From the NCBI RefSeq assembly GCF_003065405.1, contig NZ_CP026947.1, forward strand, positions 744,001 to 808,000: 64,000 nt of DNA, read 5' to 3'. Source of the DNA: Corynebacterium yudongzhengii (GTDB lineage Bacteria > Actinomycetota > Actinomycetes > Mycobacteriales > Mycobacteriaceae). The position numbers and the translations under genes are program-made. Below are positions 55,590-64,000 of the stretch, in pieces. Numbering within the stretch: position 1 is the stretch's first letter; each line of letters begins with the position of its first letter. The notes under the pieces are model-generated. The model worked only from the letters and a program-made list of their open reading frames with translations. It was not told where the DNA came from and did no database searches.

Positions 55590-56218
55590 TAGTACTCCCT
55601 TCCCCGTAGTTGTTGGTAGATGGCTTCAGTGACGTCGATGACAGCTCCGCAGAGCTCTTCATTCGAACGGTTTGACGAGTAGTCGTTGTAGGTCACTGAG
55701 AGAAGCCCCCGTGAGGTGTCGGTAGAAACAGCGCAGGCAGAATCTATATCGTGTTCGTACTGAAGGAGCACGAAATCTTCCAAAAGAGGAGTTGGGCTCC
55801 ATTCGTGGTGCGCACTTCTGTCCACTAAGCCGTCCACCTGACTGGGGCCGGCTGTCAGTGAAATCATTGCTCTAGATCCAGATGAGTCTATTGGTCGTAC
55901 TCCGCATCCAGTCATTCCGAAGCTGTCTAGCTGCTCTCCTGTGACCAGTTCTAAGCCCATTTCGTGGAAAGCTTCTGGTGTGATCTCTTCGCAGGCCCGG
56001 ATGGGTTCGAGTCCCGGATCCTCTGGGTCGAACTCTGTGAGTTCGACGAATTCTCCGCTGAGATAGAACCCGGGCGGAAGCTCCTGCGGCTGTGTCTCGT
56101 CGGTCGAATCTGTGGTGTCTTGCGCTGCTGGTCCTGGAACCGAGGCACCCGTAAGTCCGCAGGCAGCCACGAGGCTTCCTACTACGGTCGCAACGATGGT
56201 GGCGATGAGGCGGTTCAC
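55589..56218 (-). CDS. DUF3558-like lipoprotein, copy 1
   Basis: 209 residues, first gene of the three-gene operon. Lipobox LVAAC (C20) after a short signal peptide, then PPGFYLSGEFVELTEFDP (about 48-65), IRACEEITPEAF (about 74-85), TGCGV (about 105), SACAVS and ELCGAV. The GTG at 56218 has GGGGAA 7 nt upstream. The leader around the start (ending TATTTCTTGTGCA on the plus strand) is repeated upstream of the decayed copy at 57811-58176. No enzyme motif is visible; a surface-exposed binding protein is likely. Confidence 0.75.
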   Translation of the reverse strand: MNRLIATIVATVVGSLVAACGLTGASVPGPAAQDTTDSTDETQPQELPPGFYLSGEFVELTEFDPEDPGLEPIRACEEITPEAFHEMGLELVTGEQLDSFGMTGCGVRPIDSSGSRAMISLTAGPSQVDGLVDRSAHHEWSPTPLLEDFVLLQYEHDIDSACAVSTDTSRGLLSVTYNDYSSNRSNEELCGAVIDVTEAIYQQLRGREY

Positions 56219-56446
56219 AAGTAACGTTCCCCGAATATTTCTTGTGCAAAGATGTGATCCCCGAATCCCCTTGCAAGGGATCCGGTTAACGAGTGTGTCG
56301 TATCTCTCTCGTTTTGGCTACCGAAGTGTGCACAACTTGGTGGGCGTCTCTTCTGGGAACCTTCTTTGCCGACAGGAAGTCAGAACCCTAGATGTAATGC
56401 GTAAAGGAAAATGCTCGGCGCGTAGGGGCCCGCGGCCTCGATCTCG

Positions 56447-56491
56447 CTATGCGGTGGCATAGTGGATGCCTCCGATTACGCACGTGCGTAA
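56447..56491. repeat. Palindrome pair at the left edge of the field
   Basis: CTATGCGGTGGCATAG (56447-56462) and TTACGCACGTGCGTAA (56476-56491), starts 29 bp apart. The order is the reverse of that in the 78-bp modules. Confidence 0.8.
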
Positions 56492-56495
56492 TCGG

Positions 56496-56549
56496 AGTTC
56501 GGCCGGAACAGGATCAGCTCGAAGATTCCTCGTTTATGCCATGGCATAA
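56496..56549 (+). repeat. 54-bp repeat ending in TTATGCCATGGCATAA, copy 1
   Basis: Begins GAGTTCGGCCGGAACA, includes TCAGCTC and CCTCGT, and ends in a perfect palindrome (56534-56549). It matches 57630-57684. Confidence 0.75.
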
Positions 56550-56887
56550 ACCTGACCCAGTCCGGTTCACCGCAGTTACCTCAAAGTGCTTTCGGAAACC
56601 TCACTACGGGGCCAAAAGCAGGTGCGGCCCCAGAGTTAGATCTCGGCTCCCGTGACAGTAATCCCAGGAGATTACGCACGCGCGTAATCCGGTGTCAGAT
56701 GCGGTTTGTGGTAGCGCCTTACCGGCAAAACAGTATCGACGGTTTCCGGGTAATTGGTAAAAGCCATTCAGCCCCGGCTGCCACGTCTCAGCCTCGGCGG
56801 CGCAGCAGACTCCCAACCCTCAGGCGAGCCCAAGCGCGGCGGCACCAATGTTCGCCGCACGGCGCAGGTGGCAATGTGCCCCGCGTA

Positions 56888-56965
56888 CCTATGAGTTTCC
56901 CGGGATTCATGGATTATCGATTACACATGTGTGTAGAAACCGGCCCCCACTATGCGGTGGCATAG
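56888..56965 (+). repeat. 78-bp module, copy B1
   Basis: CCTATGAGTTTCCCGGGATT start; palindrome starts 29 bp apart. The first palindrome has changed on both arms (TTACAC/GTGTAG), keeping most of its symmetry. Confidence 0.8.
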
Positions 56966-57102
56966 TGTGCCTAGGGCTGTTCTGGGAGTCTAGGCCACTG
57001 CGGACCTGCGAGGACGAAGGGCGAGTGGCTTTGACAACCGAGCCTGGTTTTTACGCACGTGCGTAAAAACCAGAGGCCTCAGGTGACAATGCGGCTCATG
57101 TA

Positions 57103-57180
57103 CCTATGAGTCCCCCGAGAGTCATTGATTCTCGATTACGCACGTGCGTAAAACCCAGTCCGCACTCTGCCGCGGCATAG
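57103..57180 (+). repeat. 78-bp module, copy B2
   Basis: CCTATGAGTCCCCCGAG start; palindrome starts 29 bp apart, as in A1 and B1. Confidence 0.85.
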
Positions 57181-57551
57181 TCACGTAAGAGGGGCCCACG
57201 GAGTTGCCAGAAGGCCAAGGCGGCGGTCCAGCAATTCTCTTCGGGCCGATCGCCAAGGTGCGAGGAGCACTTCGGCAGGCGCATTCCGGCGAGAGAGATT
57301 CCGCGGGGCTGCACACCGCGGGATGAGGTGTATCGCCGTCGTCTCTGCGCGCCTGAGAAGAAGAATTTCCTTCCGCATTACTGACATGGGAATCACCGAA
57401 CTCTGGAACCTCCGCATCAGACATGCATCAGAGCTAGGGGAGCTACCGAGAGCCGGAACCCTACTACCAACTGCGCGGACACGCACTACTACCTACCTCG
57501 AACCGGCAGTCAGACCACGTGAGTCACATACTCACCTCAAGCCTCTGGTTT

Positions 57552-57567
57552 TTACGCACGTGCGTAA
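57552..57567. repeat. Single palindrome site
   Basis: Perfect TTACGCACGTGCGTAA outside element B. Confidence 0.8.
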
Positions 57568-57629
57568 TCCTGGTGAAAATCACCGGTAGGGAAGCCCGGG
57601 GCGAGGTCGACGGTCCTAGGGGCAGGTGG

Positions 57630-57684
57630 AGTCCGGCTGGAACGGGGTCAGCTCAGAGACTTCCTCGTTTATGCCATGGCATAA
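57630..57684 (+). repeat. 54-bp repeat ending in TTATGCCATGGCATAA, copy 2
   Basis: Begins GAGTCCGGCTGGAACG and ends with the palindrome at 57669-57684; matches 56496-56549. Confidence 0.75.
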
Positions 57685-57810
57685 TGCCGACGCAGCCCAT
57701 CCCAATCACCCCAATTTGTGGGGCACTTCCTGCTAACGAAGCTACCCCCGAAAGCGGTTGATAGAACTTTTAAGTTATGACTGAGGCTGTTTTGTGTTGA
57801 GCGTCTCAAG

Positions 57811-58176
57811 TTACGTGGTCGAGAAGAATTGCTCGCGGATCTTTAACCTGACCCAGCTTCGGTGCGAGAATTCGCGCCGTGGACAGCTTGGTGTTCTTAA
57901 CGTTCGATCCAGCCCCAGAAAGTTAAAGACCTCCTGCGGTATCACCTCATGAGTGCGGATAAGCTCGCGGCCCGGATCCCTCGGATCGAGTTCTCCGAAG
58001 GCCACGAACGCCCCGCTGAGGTAGATACCAGCAGGAGGTTCCCCCTGATTTGTCCCTTTGGTTGACTCTGCAGGGTCTCGATCTGCTGGCCCGTTTTCCG
58101 ACGCCTCCGTGAGTGCGTAGGCGGCCGCGCGGCTTCCTGTCACATTCACGGCAGTGACGGTGTCGAGGCGATCCAC
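57811..58176 (-). pseudogene. Decayed third copy of the DUF3558-like lipoprotein
   Basis: From a GTG at 58176 the first 85 or so codons match the lipoprotein genes at 55589 and 54957: VDRLDTVTAVNVTGSRAAAY aligns with the signal peptide and GIYLSGAFVAFGELDP with the start of the domain. The lipobox cysteine is Tyr (AAY for AAC), the ACEEI cysteine is His (IRTHEVI), and likeness ends after FLGLD, about half way through the domain. The rest of the frame (to 57811) looks unrelated, suggesting a frameshift or deletion. The upstream leader, including TTTCTTGTGCA, is also copied. It is therefore a broken duplicate. Confidence 0.75.
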
Positions 58177-58471
58177 AAGCAACCTTCCCCCGTATGTTTC
58201 TTGTGCAGCAGATTCAGAGTCCAGATCCCGGTGAGGGGATCCGAGTACATAGCTTGCCAAAGGCTGTGGTATTCCGCCTGTTAACTGTGTCCACCATGTT
58301 GTGCAGTAAAACGTGGATTTCTTTGTTGTGAACGGCTAGATTCTCTTTGCGCGTGTCGGAATGAAGCGGTCGGGGTGGACGCACTAGCCTGAATTCCATC
58401 AGCGTAACTCGCCTCTGCGGGCGGAGCGCCAGGACTGAACCGACGTAGCAAAGAATCACAAGGGAGCCCAG

Positions 58472-58972
58472 ATGTCTCTGTTCAAGGATGCCAAGGAGTT
58501 CTTCGGACTCGCGCCGATGGACGCGGAGCGCGACGATGCCTACTACGACGATGAGCCGCGCTACGCGGACGACGGTGCCGCCGCCTACGCGCCGCGCTAC
58601 GACCGTCGCACCAGCGACTACAGCCGTGAGCCGCGTCCGTCCTACCGGGCATCCGCCCCGGCGCCGGCACCGGTGTCGAACTCCTTCGTTCCTGCCGTCG
58701 TGACCGTGGAGCCGCGCTCTTACTCCGAGGCCGCTCAGATCGGTGAGCCGTTCCGTGACGGCGATGCTGTCATCTTTGAACTGACCACGGCGGACAAGGC
58801 CGTCGCCAAGCGAATCATCGACTTTGCCGCCGGCCTGTGCTTCGCCTCCCACGGCGATATGCACAAGCTCAACCGCGGCCTCAACACCGACCGCCTCGTG
58901 TTCGCCGTCGTTCCGGACAACGCGGACATCACCGTCAACGAGCTTCAGCAGGCCGCCGGTCTCGCCCGCTAA
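58472..58972 (+). CDS. sepF: Septum anchor protein SepF
   Basis: Binds the FtsZ tail and tethers it to the membrane; the only known early FtsZ anchor in corynebacteria. 166 residues: an amphipathic membrane-binding N-terminus (MSLFKDAKEFFGLAP), a disordered acidic/Tyr-rich linker (about 18-78) and the SepF core (about 79-166) with AVIFELTTADKAVAKRIIDFAAGL and the glycine-rich turn FASHGDMHKL. ATG with GGGAG upstream. Normally next to yggS; here separated from it by the inserted block. Confidence 0.95.
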   Translation: MSLFKDAKEFFGLAPMDAERDDAYYDDEPRYADDGAAAYAPRYDRRTSDYSREPRPSYRASAPAPAPVSNSFVPAVVTVEPRSYSEAAQIGEPFRDGDAVIFELTTADKAVAKRIIDFAAGLCFASHGDMHKLNRGLNTDRLVFAVVPDNADITVNELQQAAGLAR

Positions 58973-58997
58973 AGACCTCGGCGCTAGCGCTCCCCGC

Positions 58998-59032
58998 GCC
59001 CTGACGGGCCCTTAAGCCCGTCGGGGCCTTTT
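58998..59032 (+). terminator. Terminator after sepF
   Basis: CCCTGACGGGC pairs with GCCCGTCGGGG over CCTTAA, followed by CCTTTTTG. A GCGCTAGCGC palindrome lies just before it. Confidence 0.85.
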
Positions 59033-59056
59033 TGTTGTTATCTGCATAAACTCCGT

Positions 59057-59062
59057 TAGAGT
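59057..59062 (+). promoter_or_regulatory. -10 box TAGAGT of yggT
   Basis: TAGAGT ends 8 nt before the ATG at 59071 and 2 nt before an ATG at 59065. A leaderless mRNA from the second ATG is likely. Confidence 0.4.
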
Positions 59063-59070
59063 AAATGGTC

Positions 59071-59361
59071 ATGATCCTTACCGGAACCGTCATCCTGATT
59101 CTCCTGCGTCTGTACACACTTGTGCTGATCGCGCGGATTATCACTGAGATGATTCAGAGTTTCTCGAAGCAGTTCCGCCCGCCCCGTTGGTTCGCCGTCG
59201 CGGCCGAGCCCATCTTCCTTATCACCGATCCACCAGTGAAGCTTTTGCGTCGCCTGATACCCCCGCTGCGTACCGGGAACGTTGGCATCGATGTATCGGT
59301 GATTGTGCTGTTCATCATCCTGATCGTTATCCAGGCGATCGTAATGGCAGTCTTCTTCTGA
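59071..59361 (+). CDS. yggT: YggT-family membrane protein
   Basis: 96 residues with two membrane helices (about 3-22 and 73-95) around an amphipathic middle containing RLIPPLRTGNVGIDVS, the YggT signature. Found next to sepF and divIVA in most Gram-positives; thought to help place division or wall proteins, but the function is not proven. Start at the second of two nearby ATGs because of the distance to the -10 box; using 59065 would add two residues. Confidence 0.9.
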   Translation: MILTGTVILILLRLYTLVLIARIITEMIQSFSKQFRPPRWFAVAAEPIFLITDPPVKLLRRLIPPLRTGNVGIDVSVIVLFIILIVIQAIVMAVFF

Positions 59362-59418
59362 CCTACTTATGGGCTGTAGTTTTTGGGGTTACGGGTAGTG
59401 AAAACTGTTAAGCTCCGG

Positions 59419-59425
59419 TATAGAT
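59419..59425 (+). promoter_or_regulatory. -10 box TATAGAT of wag31
   Basis: Near-consensus -10 about 150 bp before the wag31 ATG. The leader between them is unexplained but has no gene. A strong separate promoter fits the high level of Wag31. Confidence 0.5.
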
Positions 59426-59573
59426 TGATAGGGTGCACCTGACGCATTCCGCCCTGTACGGGCTAAGATGGTGCGAACAACCTAATGACGATCTCTGCAT
59501 CGTGCGTAACGGGCGGGTGAGACCGGCCGATGAACTGCGCAGCCTGCTACACACATGATTCGAAGGGGAAATA

Positions 59574-60605
59574 ATGCCGCTGACACCAGCTGACGTGCAC
59601 AACGTTGCTTTCAGTAAGCCGCCGATCGGCAAGCGCGGTTACAACGAGGATGAAGTCGACCAGTTCCTGGACCTCGTCGAGGACACCCTCGCCCAGCTGC
59701 AGGACGAGAACGAGCAGCTCCGTGAAGGCGCTGGCGGGGCAGCCGCCGGCGCCGGTGCCGCCGCCACCGCCGGTTCCTCGGGTCAGCAGGTCGACGAAGC
59801 CGCCCTCCGCAAGGAGATCGAGGCCGAGCTGCGCAGCGAGTACGAGGCGAAGCTGAGCGACGCTCAGAAGGCCACCGAGAAGGCTGAGGCCGACGCCAAG
59901 GCGGCTCGCGAAGAGGCCGACAAGGCTCGCTCTGAGGCCGACAAGGCTCGCTCTGAGGCCGAGAAGGTCCGCTCTGAGGCCGCTCAGGCTGCGAAGGCCC
60001 GCGAGTCCCAGAAGCCGGCGGATGCCGAGGTCAAGACCGCACAGGCCGGCGACGCTCAGGGCATGGCTACCCCGGATACCCACATGCAGGCCGCCCGCGT
60101 TCTGGGCATGGCCCAGGAGATGGCCGACCGCCTCACCTCCGAGGCCCAGGTCGAGTCCCGCACCATGCTCGACGAGGCCCGCCAGTCCGCCGAGAAGCAG
60201 CTGGCTGACGCCGACTCCCAGTCCAAGGCCCAGCTCGAGAAGGCTCGCAAGGACGCCGAGCGCACCACCAGCGAGGCACAGGCCCGCGCCGACAAGCTCG
60301 TCTCCGAGGCTCAGGCCAAGGCCGAGCAGACGACCAACGACGCGAACTCCCGCGCCGAGGCCCAGGTCAAGCAGGCCGAGGAGAAGGCCGCCAGCCTGCA
60401 GGCCGACGCCGAGCGCAAGCACACCGACATCATGAACACGGTCAAGAAGCAGCAGACCGCCCTCGAGGAGCGCATCTCCGAGCTGCGCACCTTCGAGCGC
60501 GAGTACCGCACCCGCCTCAAGACCCTGCTGCAGTCCCAGCTCGAGGAACTGGAGACCCGCGGCTCGTCGGCACCCAACGCCGAAGTGGGCAAGGAAGACA
60601 ACTAG
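59574..60605 (+). CDS. wag31: Polar growth protein DivIVA/Wag31
   Basis: Coiled-coil protein that marks the cell poles and directs apical wall growth; essential in corynebacteria. 343 residues. The conserved N-terminal DivIVA domain [22 protein letters not shown], with [12 protein letters not shown], reaches residue 45; an Ala/Gly linker (about 53-72) and two long coiled coils (about 75-145 and 165-325) follow, with repeats such as [21 protein letters not shown] with AAGGGGAAA upstream. Ends in a strong terminator. Confidence 0.96.
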   Translation: MPLTPADVHNVAFSKPPIGKRGYNEDEVDQFLDLVEDTLAQLQDENEQLREGAGGAAAGAGAAATAGSSGQQVDEAALRKEIEAELRSEYEAKLSDAQKATEKAEADAKAAREEADKARSEADKARSEAEKVRSEAAQAAKARESQKPADAEVKTAQAGDAQGMATPDTHMQAARVLGMAQEMADRLTSEAQVESRTMLDEARQSAEKQLADADSQSKAQLEKARKDAERTTSEAQARADKLVSEAQAKAEQTTNDANSRAEAQVKQAEEKAASLQADAERKHTDIMNTVKKQQTALEERISELRTFEREYRTRLKTLLQSQLEELETRGSSAPNAEVGKEDN

Positions 60606-60620
60606 CGCTGTCCTTTTGAA

Positions 60621-60669
60621 AACCCGCCCGCCACGCTGCCTCACGCAGTGTCGCGGGCGGGTTCTTTTA
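60621..60669 (+). terminator. Terminator after wag31
   Basis: AACCCGCCCGC pairs with GCGGGCGGGTT around a second small stem, followed by CTTTTAT. Confidence 0.85.
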
Positions 60670-60691
60670 TGCGGAATTTCTGGTGGTCGGT

Positions 60692-60697
60692 ATAGTC
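60692..60697 (+). promoter_or_regulatory. -10 box TATAGT of ileS
   Basis: TATAGT just before the T-box leader; transcription would begin near 60704. Confidence 0.55.
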
Positions 60698-60702
60698 AGG
60701 GG

Positions 60703-60930
60703 AGCAACGGCAGTGATCCGGCCATCACCGGGGAGCCATCCGGAAGAACGGCGCCAGCATTACTAGCGCTCAGTAGAACCGGACGGGTAGGACCGACATC
60801 TCCTTCACGTACAACGAAGCGGAATCCTTTTAGGGTTCAAGCAGGGTGGTACCGCGTGGCTACGTGTGTGGCTGCGTCCCTGCACCAACAGCGAAGGCAT
60901 CGTCGCCAGTTTGAAACGTGGAGGATGAAT
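60703..60930 (+). promoter_or_regulatory. T-box riboswitch of ileS
   Basis: The leader has the T-box sequence TGGTACCGCG (60847-60856), which binds the uncharged CCA end of tRNA-Ile, and a candidate specifier codon ATC (60724-60726, in GCCATCACCGG). There is no intrinsic terminator with a T run before ileS, so it probably works on translation by hiding the GGAGGA (60920-60925), as in other actinobacterial ileS leaders (known for mycobacteria). Stem I is short. Confidence 0.85.
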
Positions 60931-60933
60931 CAC

Positions 60934-63900
60934 ATGGCTGAAGACCACAAGGTCGGCTCGGTCTACCCCAAGGTCGACATGACCGGAGGCTCGTCGAGGT
61001 TTCCGGACATGGAACAACAGGTCCTGGATTACTGGGACAAGGACCAGACCTTCCAGGCGTCGCTGAAAAACCGGGAGGACGCCGAAGACTACGTGTTTTA
61101 CGACGGCCCGCCGTTCGCCAACGGCTTGCCGCACTATGGCCACCTGCTCACTGGTTACGTCAAGGACATCATCCCGCGGTACCAGACCATGCGCGGCTAC
61201 CACGTCCCGCGCGTGTTCGGCTGGGACACCCACGGCCTGCCGGCGGAGCTCGAGGCTGAGAAGCAGCTCGGCATCACCGACAAGGGTCAGGTCGAGGACA
61301 TGGGTCTGGCTGCCTTCAACGAGTACTGCGCCAAGTCCGTTCTGCGCTACACCGAGGAGTGGAAAGAATACGTCACTCGGCAGGCCCGCTGGGTGGACTT
61401 CGACGGCGGCTACAAGACGATGGATCTAACCTACATGGAGTCCGTCATCTGGGCCTTCAAGCAGCTCTACGACAAGGGCCTGATCTACCAGGGCTTCCGC
61501 GTTCTGCCGTACTCGTGGGCCGAGCACACGCCGCTGTCGAACCAGGAAACCCGCCTGGACGATTCCTACAAGATGCGCCAGGACCCGACTCTGACGGTCA
61601 CCCTGCCGATCACCGGCGCGAACGCCGGCACCACCGCGGAGAAGACCCTGGCTGAGAATCCGGTGCTCGCGGATACCGCGGCCTTGGCCTGGACGACCAC
61701 CCCGTGGACCCTGCCGTCGAACCTGGCGCTCGCCGTGCACCCAGAGGTCACTTACGTCGTGGTGCGTATCGGTGAGGATTCCTCCACGCCGGAATTCTCC
61801 GGCCAAAACGTCTTGCTCGCCGAGCCGCTCGTCGAGTCCTTTGCCAAGGAGCTGGGCGACCAGCGCGAGGTTGTCGCCACCTTCGCCGGCTCTGAGCTCG
61901 AGGGCCTGACCTACCAGCCGGTCTTCGACTTCTTCGCCGACCACAAAAATGCCTTCCAGTTCCTGCTGGCCGACTACGTCACCACCGAAGACGGCACCGG
62001 CATCGTCCACCAGGCCCCCGCCTTCGGTGAGGACGATATCGCCACCACCAAGGAATACGGCATCGACCTGGTCATCCCGGTCGACATGGACGGCAAGTTC
62101 ACCGACTTAGTGCCGCCGTACTCCGGCCAGCTGGTCTTCGACGCCAACAAGGACATCATCCGCGACCTCAAGGCCGCCGGGCGCGTGCTGCGCCATCAGA
62201 CCATCGAGCACTCCTACCCGCACTCCTGGCGCTCCGGCGAGCCGCTGATCTACATGGCGCTGCCGAGCTGGTTTGTCGACGTCGTCGCCATCCGCGACCG
62301 CATGGTCGAGCTCAACCGCGAGGGCATCGAATGGATGCCGGCGCACGTGCGCGACGGGCAGTTCGGCAAGTGGCTGGAAGGCGCGCGTGACTGGAACATC
62401 TCGCGCACCCGCTACTGGGGCTCGCCGATCCCGGTGTGGGTATCTGACGACGACAACTACCCGCGTGTCGACGTCTACGGCTCCCTCGACGAGCTCGAGC
62501 GCGACTTCGGCACCCGCCCGAAGTCCCTGCACCGCCCGTACATCGATGAGCTGACCCGCCCCAACCCGGACGACCCGACCGGCAAGTCCACCATGCGCCG
62601 CGTCCCCGACGTCCTCGACGTCTGGTTCGACTCCGGCTCCATGCCTTTTGCTCAGTTCCACTACCCGTTCGAGAACAAGGAGTGGTTCGAGTCCCACGCG
62701 CCGGCCGACTTCATCGTCGAATACATCGGCCAGACCCGCGGCTGGTTCTACCTTCTGCACGTGCTCTCCGTGGCGCTGTTTGACCGCCCGGCGTTTTCCA
62801 AGGTCGTCGCCCACGGCATCGTGCTGGGCGACGACGGCCAGAAAATGAGCAAGTCCAAGGGCAACTACCCGAACGTCAACGAAGTCTTCGACCGCGACGG
62901 CTCGGATGCCATGCGCTGGTTCCTCATGTCCTCGCCGATCCTGCGCGGCGGCAACCTCATCGTCACCGAGCAGGGCATCCGCGACGGCGTGCGCCAGGCC
63001 CTGCTGCCGATCTGGAACGCGTACACCTTCCTGCAGCTCTACTCCCACACCGAGGCCAGCTACCGCACCGACTCCACTGACGTGCTGGATCGCTACATCC
63101 TTGCGAAGCTGCATGATGTGGTGGCGGGCGTCGAAAAGGCGCTGGATAACACCGATATCGCGGCGGCGACCGAGAAGGTCCGCCAGTTCGCCGACGTGCT
63201 GACCAACTGGTACGTCCGCCGTTCCCGTGACCGCTTCTGGGAGGGCCAGGACGCCCACCCCGAGGCCTTCGACACCCTGTACACGGTGCTCGAGACGCTC
63301 ACCCGCGTCACCGCGCCGCTGCTGCCGTACATCAGCGAGGTCATCTGGCGCGGTCTCACCGGCGAGCGCTCGGTCCACCTGAGCGACTTCCCGGAGGCCT
63401 CCGATTACCCGGCGGACTGCGAGCTCGTCGAGACCATGGACGCCGTGCGCGCCGTGTGCTCTTCCGCCTCCAGCGTGCGCAAGGCCAACAAGCTGCGTAA
63501 CCGCCTGCCGCTGCCGGCGCTGACCGTCGCGGTGGCGGACTCCGCGCGTCTCGACGCCTTCGCTTCCGTCATCCGCGACGAGGTCAACGTCAAGGACCTC
63601 GTGCTCACCGACGACGTCGATTCCGTCGGCAGCTTCGAGGTCGTTGTCAACGCCAAGGTCGCCGGCCCGCGCCTGGGTAAGGATGTTCAGCGCGCCATCA
63701 AGGCCGTGAAGTCCGGCGACTACGAGCGCGTCGGGGATACCGTCGTCGCCGACGGCATCGAGCTTCGCGACGAAGAGTTCACCGAAAGGCTCGTCGCCGT
63801 GCACCCGGAGAACACCGCGCGTATCGACGGCCTCGACGGCCTCGTCGTCTTGGATACCGACGTCACCGAAGAGCTCGAGGCAGAGGGCTGGGCCGCCGAC

Positions 63901-64000
63901 GTCATCCGCGGCATCCAGGACGCCCGGAAGCACTCCGGCTTCGACGTCTCCGACCGCATCACCACGGTGCTCTCCGTGCCGGAGGACAAGGAAGAGTGGG
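60934..64000 (+). CDS. ileS: Isoleucyl-tRNA synthetase, 3' end outside the window
   Basis: Class I synthetase charging tRNA-Ile. 1022 codons are present, lacking only the last part. HYGH (67-70, in [12 protein letters not shown]) and KMSKS (637-641) are the signature motifs; the editing (CP1) domain lies between (about 190-400) with [11 protein letters not shown] near 252 and the [15 protein letters not shown] stretch near 352. [11 protein letters not shown] and [10 protein letters not shown] come before KMSKS. This is the long, eukaryote-like type common in actinobacteria. ATG with GGAGGA 8 nt upstream, within the T-box-controlled region. Confidence 0.97.
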   Translation, partial: MAEDHKVGSVYPKVDMTGGSSRFPDMEQQVLDYWDKDQTFQASLKNREDAEDYVFYDGPPFANGLPHYGHLLTGYVKDIIPRYQTMRGYHVPRVFGWDTHGLPAELEAEKQLGITDKGQVEDMGLAAFNEYCAKSVLRYTEEWKEYVTRQARWVDFDGGYKTMDLTYMESVIWAFKQLYDKGLIYQGFRVLPYSWAEHTPLSNQETRLDDSYKMRQDPTLTVTLPITGANAGTTAEKTLAENPVLADTAALAWTTTPWTLPSNLALAVHPEVTYVVVRIGEDSSTPEFSGQNVLLAEPLVESFAKELGDQREVVATFAGSELEGLTYQPVFDFFADHKNAFQFLLADYVTTEDGTGIVHQAPAFGEDDIATTKEYGIDLVIPVDMDGKFTDLVPPYSGQLVFDANKDIIRDLKAAGRVLRHQTIEHSYPHSWRSGEPLIYMALPSWFVDVVAIRDRMVELNREGIEWMPAHVRDGQFGKWLEGARDWNISRTRYWGSPIPVWVSDDDNYPRVDVYGSLDELERDFGTRPKSLHRPYIDELTRPNPDDPTGKSTMRRVPDVLDVWFDSGSMPFAQFHYPFENKEWFESHAPADFIVEYIGQTRGWFYLLHVLSVALFDRPAFSKVVAHGIVLGDDGQKMSKSKGNYPNVNEVFDRDGSDAMRWFLMSSPILRGGNLIVTEQGIRDGVRQALLPIWNAYTFLQLYSHTEASYRTDSTDVLDRYILAKLHDVVAGVEKALDNTDIAAATEKVRQFADVLTNWYVRRSRDRFWEGQDAHPEAFDTLYTVLETLTRVTAPLLPYISEVIWRGLTGERSVHLSDFPEASDYPADCELVETMDAVRAVCSSASSVRKANKLRNRLPLPALTVAVADSARLDAFASVIRDEVNVKDLVLTDDVDSVGSFEVVVNAKVAGPRLGKDVQRAIKAVKSGDYERVGDTVVADGIELRDEEFTERLVAVHPENTARIDGLDGLVVLDTDVTEELEAEGWAADVIRGIQDARKHSGFDVSDRITTVLSVPEDKEEW

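Larger units (their letters stand above)
56672..57180 (+). repeat. Palindrome-bearing dispersed repeat, copy B
   Basis: About 510 bp matching element A (15911-16391). Six palindromes in the same order: 56672-56687 (TTACGCACGCGCGTAA), 56921-56936 (TTACACATGTGTGTAG), 56950-56965 (CTATGCGGTGGCATAG), 57051-57066 (perfect TTACGC type, extended by GGTTT/AAACC), 57136-57151 (perfect) and 57165-57180 (CTCTGCCGCGGCATAG). Unique parts between sites have drifted more than the sites. Confidence 0.85.
56219..57810. other. Gene-free region with palindrome field, inside the inserted block
   Basis: 1.6 kb without a credible gene. 56219-56440 is the lipoprotein operon leader and promoter; 56440-57690 is packed with eleven 16-bp palindromes, including repeat element B; 57690-57810 shows nothing. 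Confidence 0.75.

Noticed and set aside
53090..58471. Inserted block as a prophage or IS element
   Set aside because: No integrase, transposase, attachment-site duplication or phage gene could be seen; the ends are tight against yggS and sepF.

Overview
The window looks like a chromosome segment of a Corynebacterium species. It is GC-rich, its gene order follows the block that C. glutamicum carries around ltsA, ctaC/qcrCAB, nlpC, pimB', aroG, pknL, mptA and mraZ-ftsZ-wag31-ileS (order recalled, not searched), and it encodes mycolata traits: lipomannan mannosyltransferases, LtsA, Wag31 and a di-heme QcrC. There is no sign of a plasmid, and no rRNA or tRNA was found.

Layout. 1-8741: central metabolism and envelope (5' part of a three-lipoyl-domain E2 gene, pepA, ilvE, cobT, DUF3043, an A-type Fe-S protein, ltsA). 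9179-15754: the respiratory bc1-aa3 branch ctaC-ctaF, ctaE-qcrC-qcrA-qcrB, with a possible small RNA before ctaE. 15755-17097: 1.3 kb without genes, filled by palindromes (element A). 17098-26619: two NlpC/P60 wall hydrolases, pimB', glk, plsC, an acyltransferase-3 protein, mptC, an Rv2179c-type exoribonuclease and aroG. 26620-27460: 0.8 kb of hairpin-forming repeats. 27461-34584: pknL with its Rv2175c-type partner, mptA, a prenyl diphosphate synthase, a GNAT protein, a HEPN protein and DUF3040. 35097-53093: a complete dcw cluster from mraZ to ftsZ, then pgeF and yggS. 53090-58176: an inserted minus-strand block. 58472-64000: the cluster resumes with sepF, yggT, wag31 and a T-box-controlled ileS, cut by the window edge.

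Much of the window serves the cell envelope: peptidoglycan synthesis and septation (dcw genes, LtsA), wall hydrolysis (two NlpC/P60 proteins with possible MtrA-type sites), PIM/LM/LAM mannosylation (PimB', MptC, MptA), polyprenyl supply (IdsA) and a PASTA kinase that may sense wall fragments.

The most unusual parts are accessory. First, a dispersed non-coding element occurs twice (15911-16391 and 56672-57180, same orientation). Its six 16-bp palindromes of the form YTAYGC-N4-GCRTAR keep their order and nearly their spacing while the sequence between them has diverged. Copy B lies in a larger 1.2-kb field of such sites. Second, the division cluster is interrupted between yggS and sepF by a translationally coupled operon of two DUF3558-like lipoproteins and a WXG100/EspB-like protein with a long low-complexity tail, plus a decayed third lipoprotein copy. 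Third, GTGGG-box clusters in both orientations surround the mraZ promoter.
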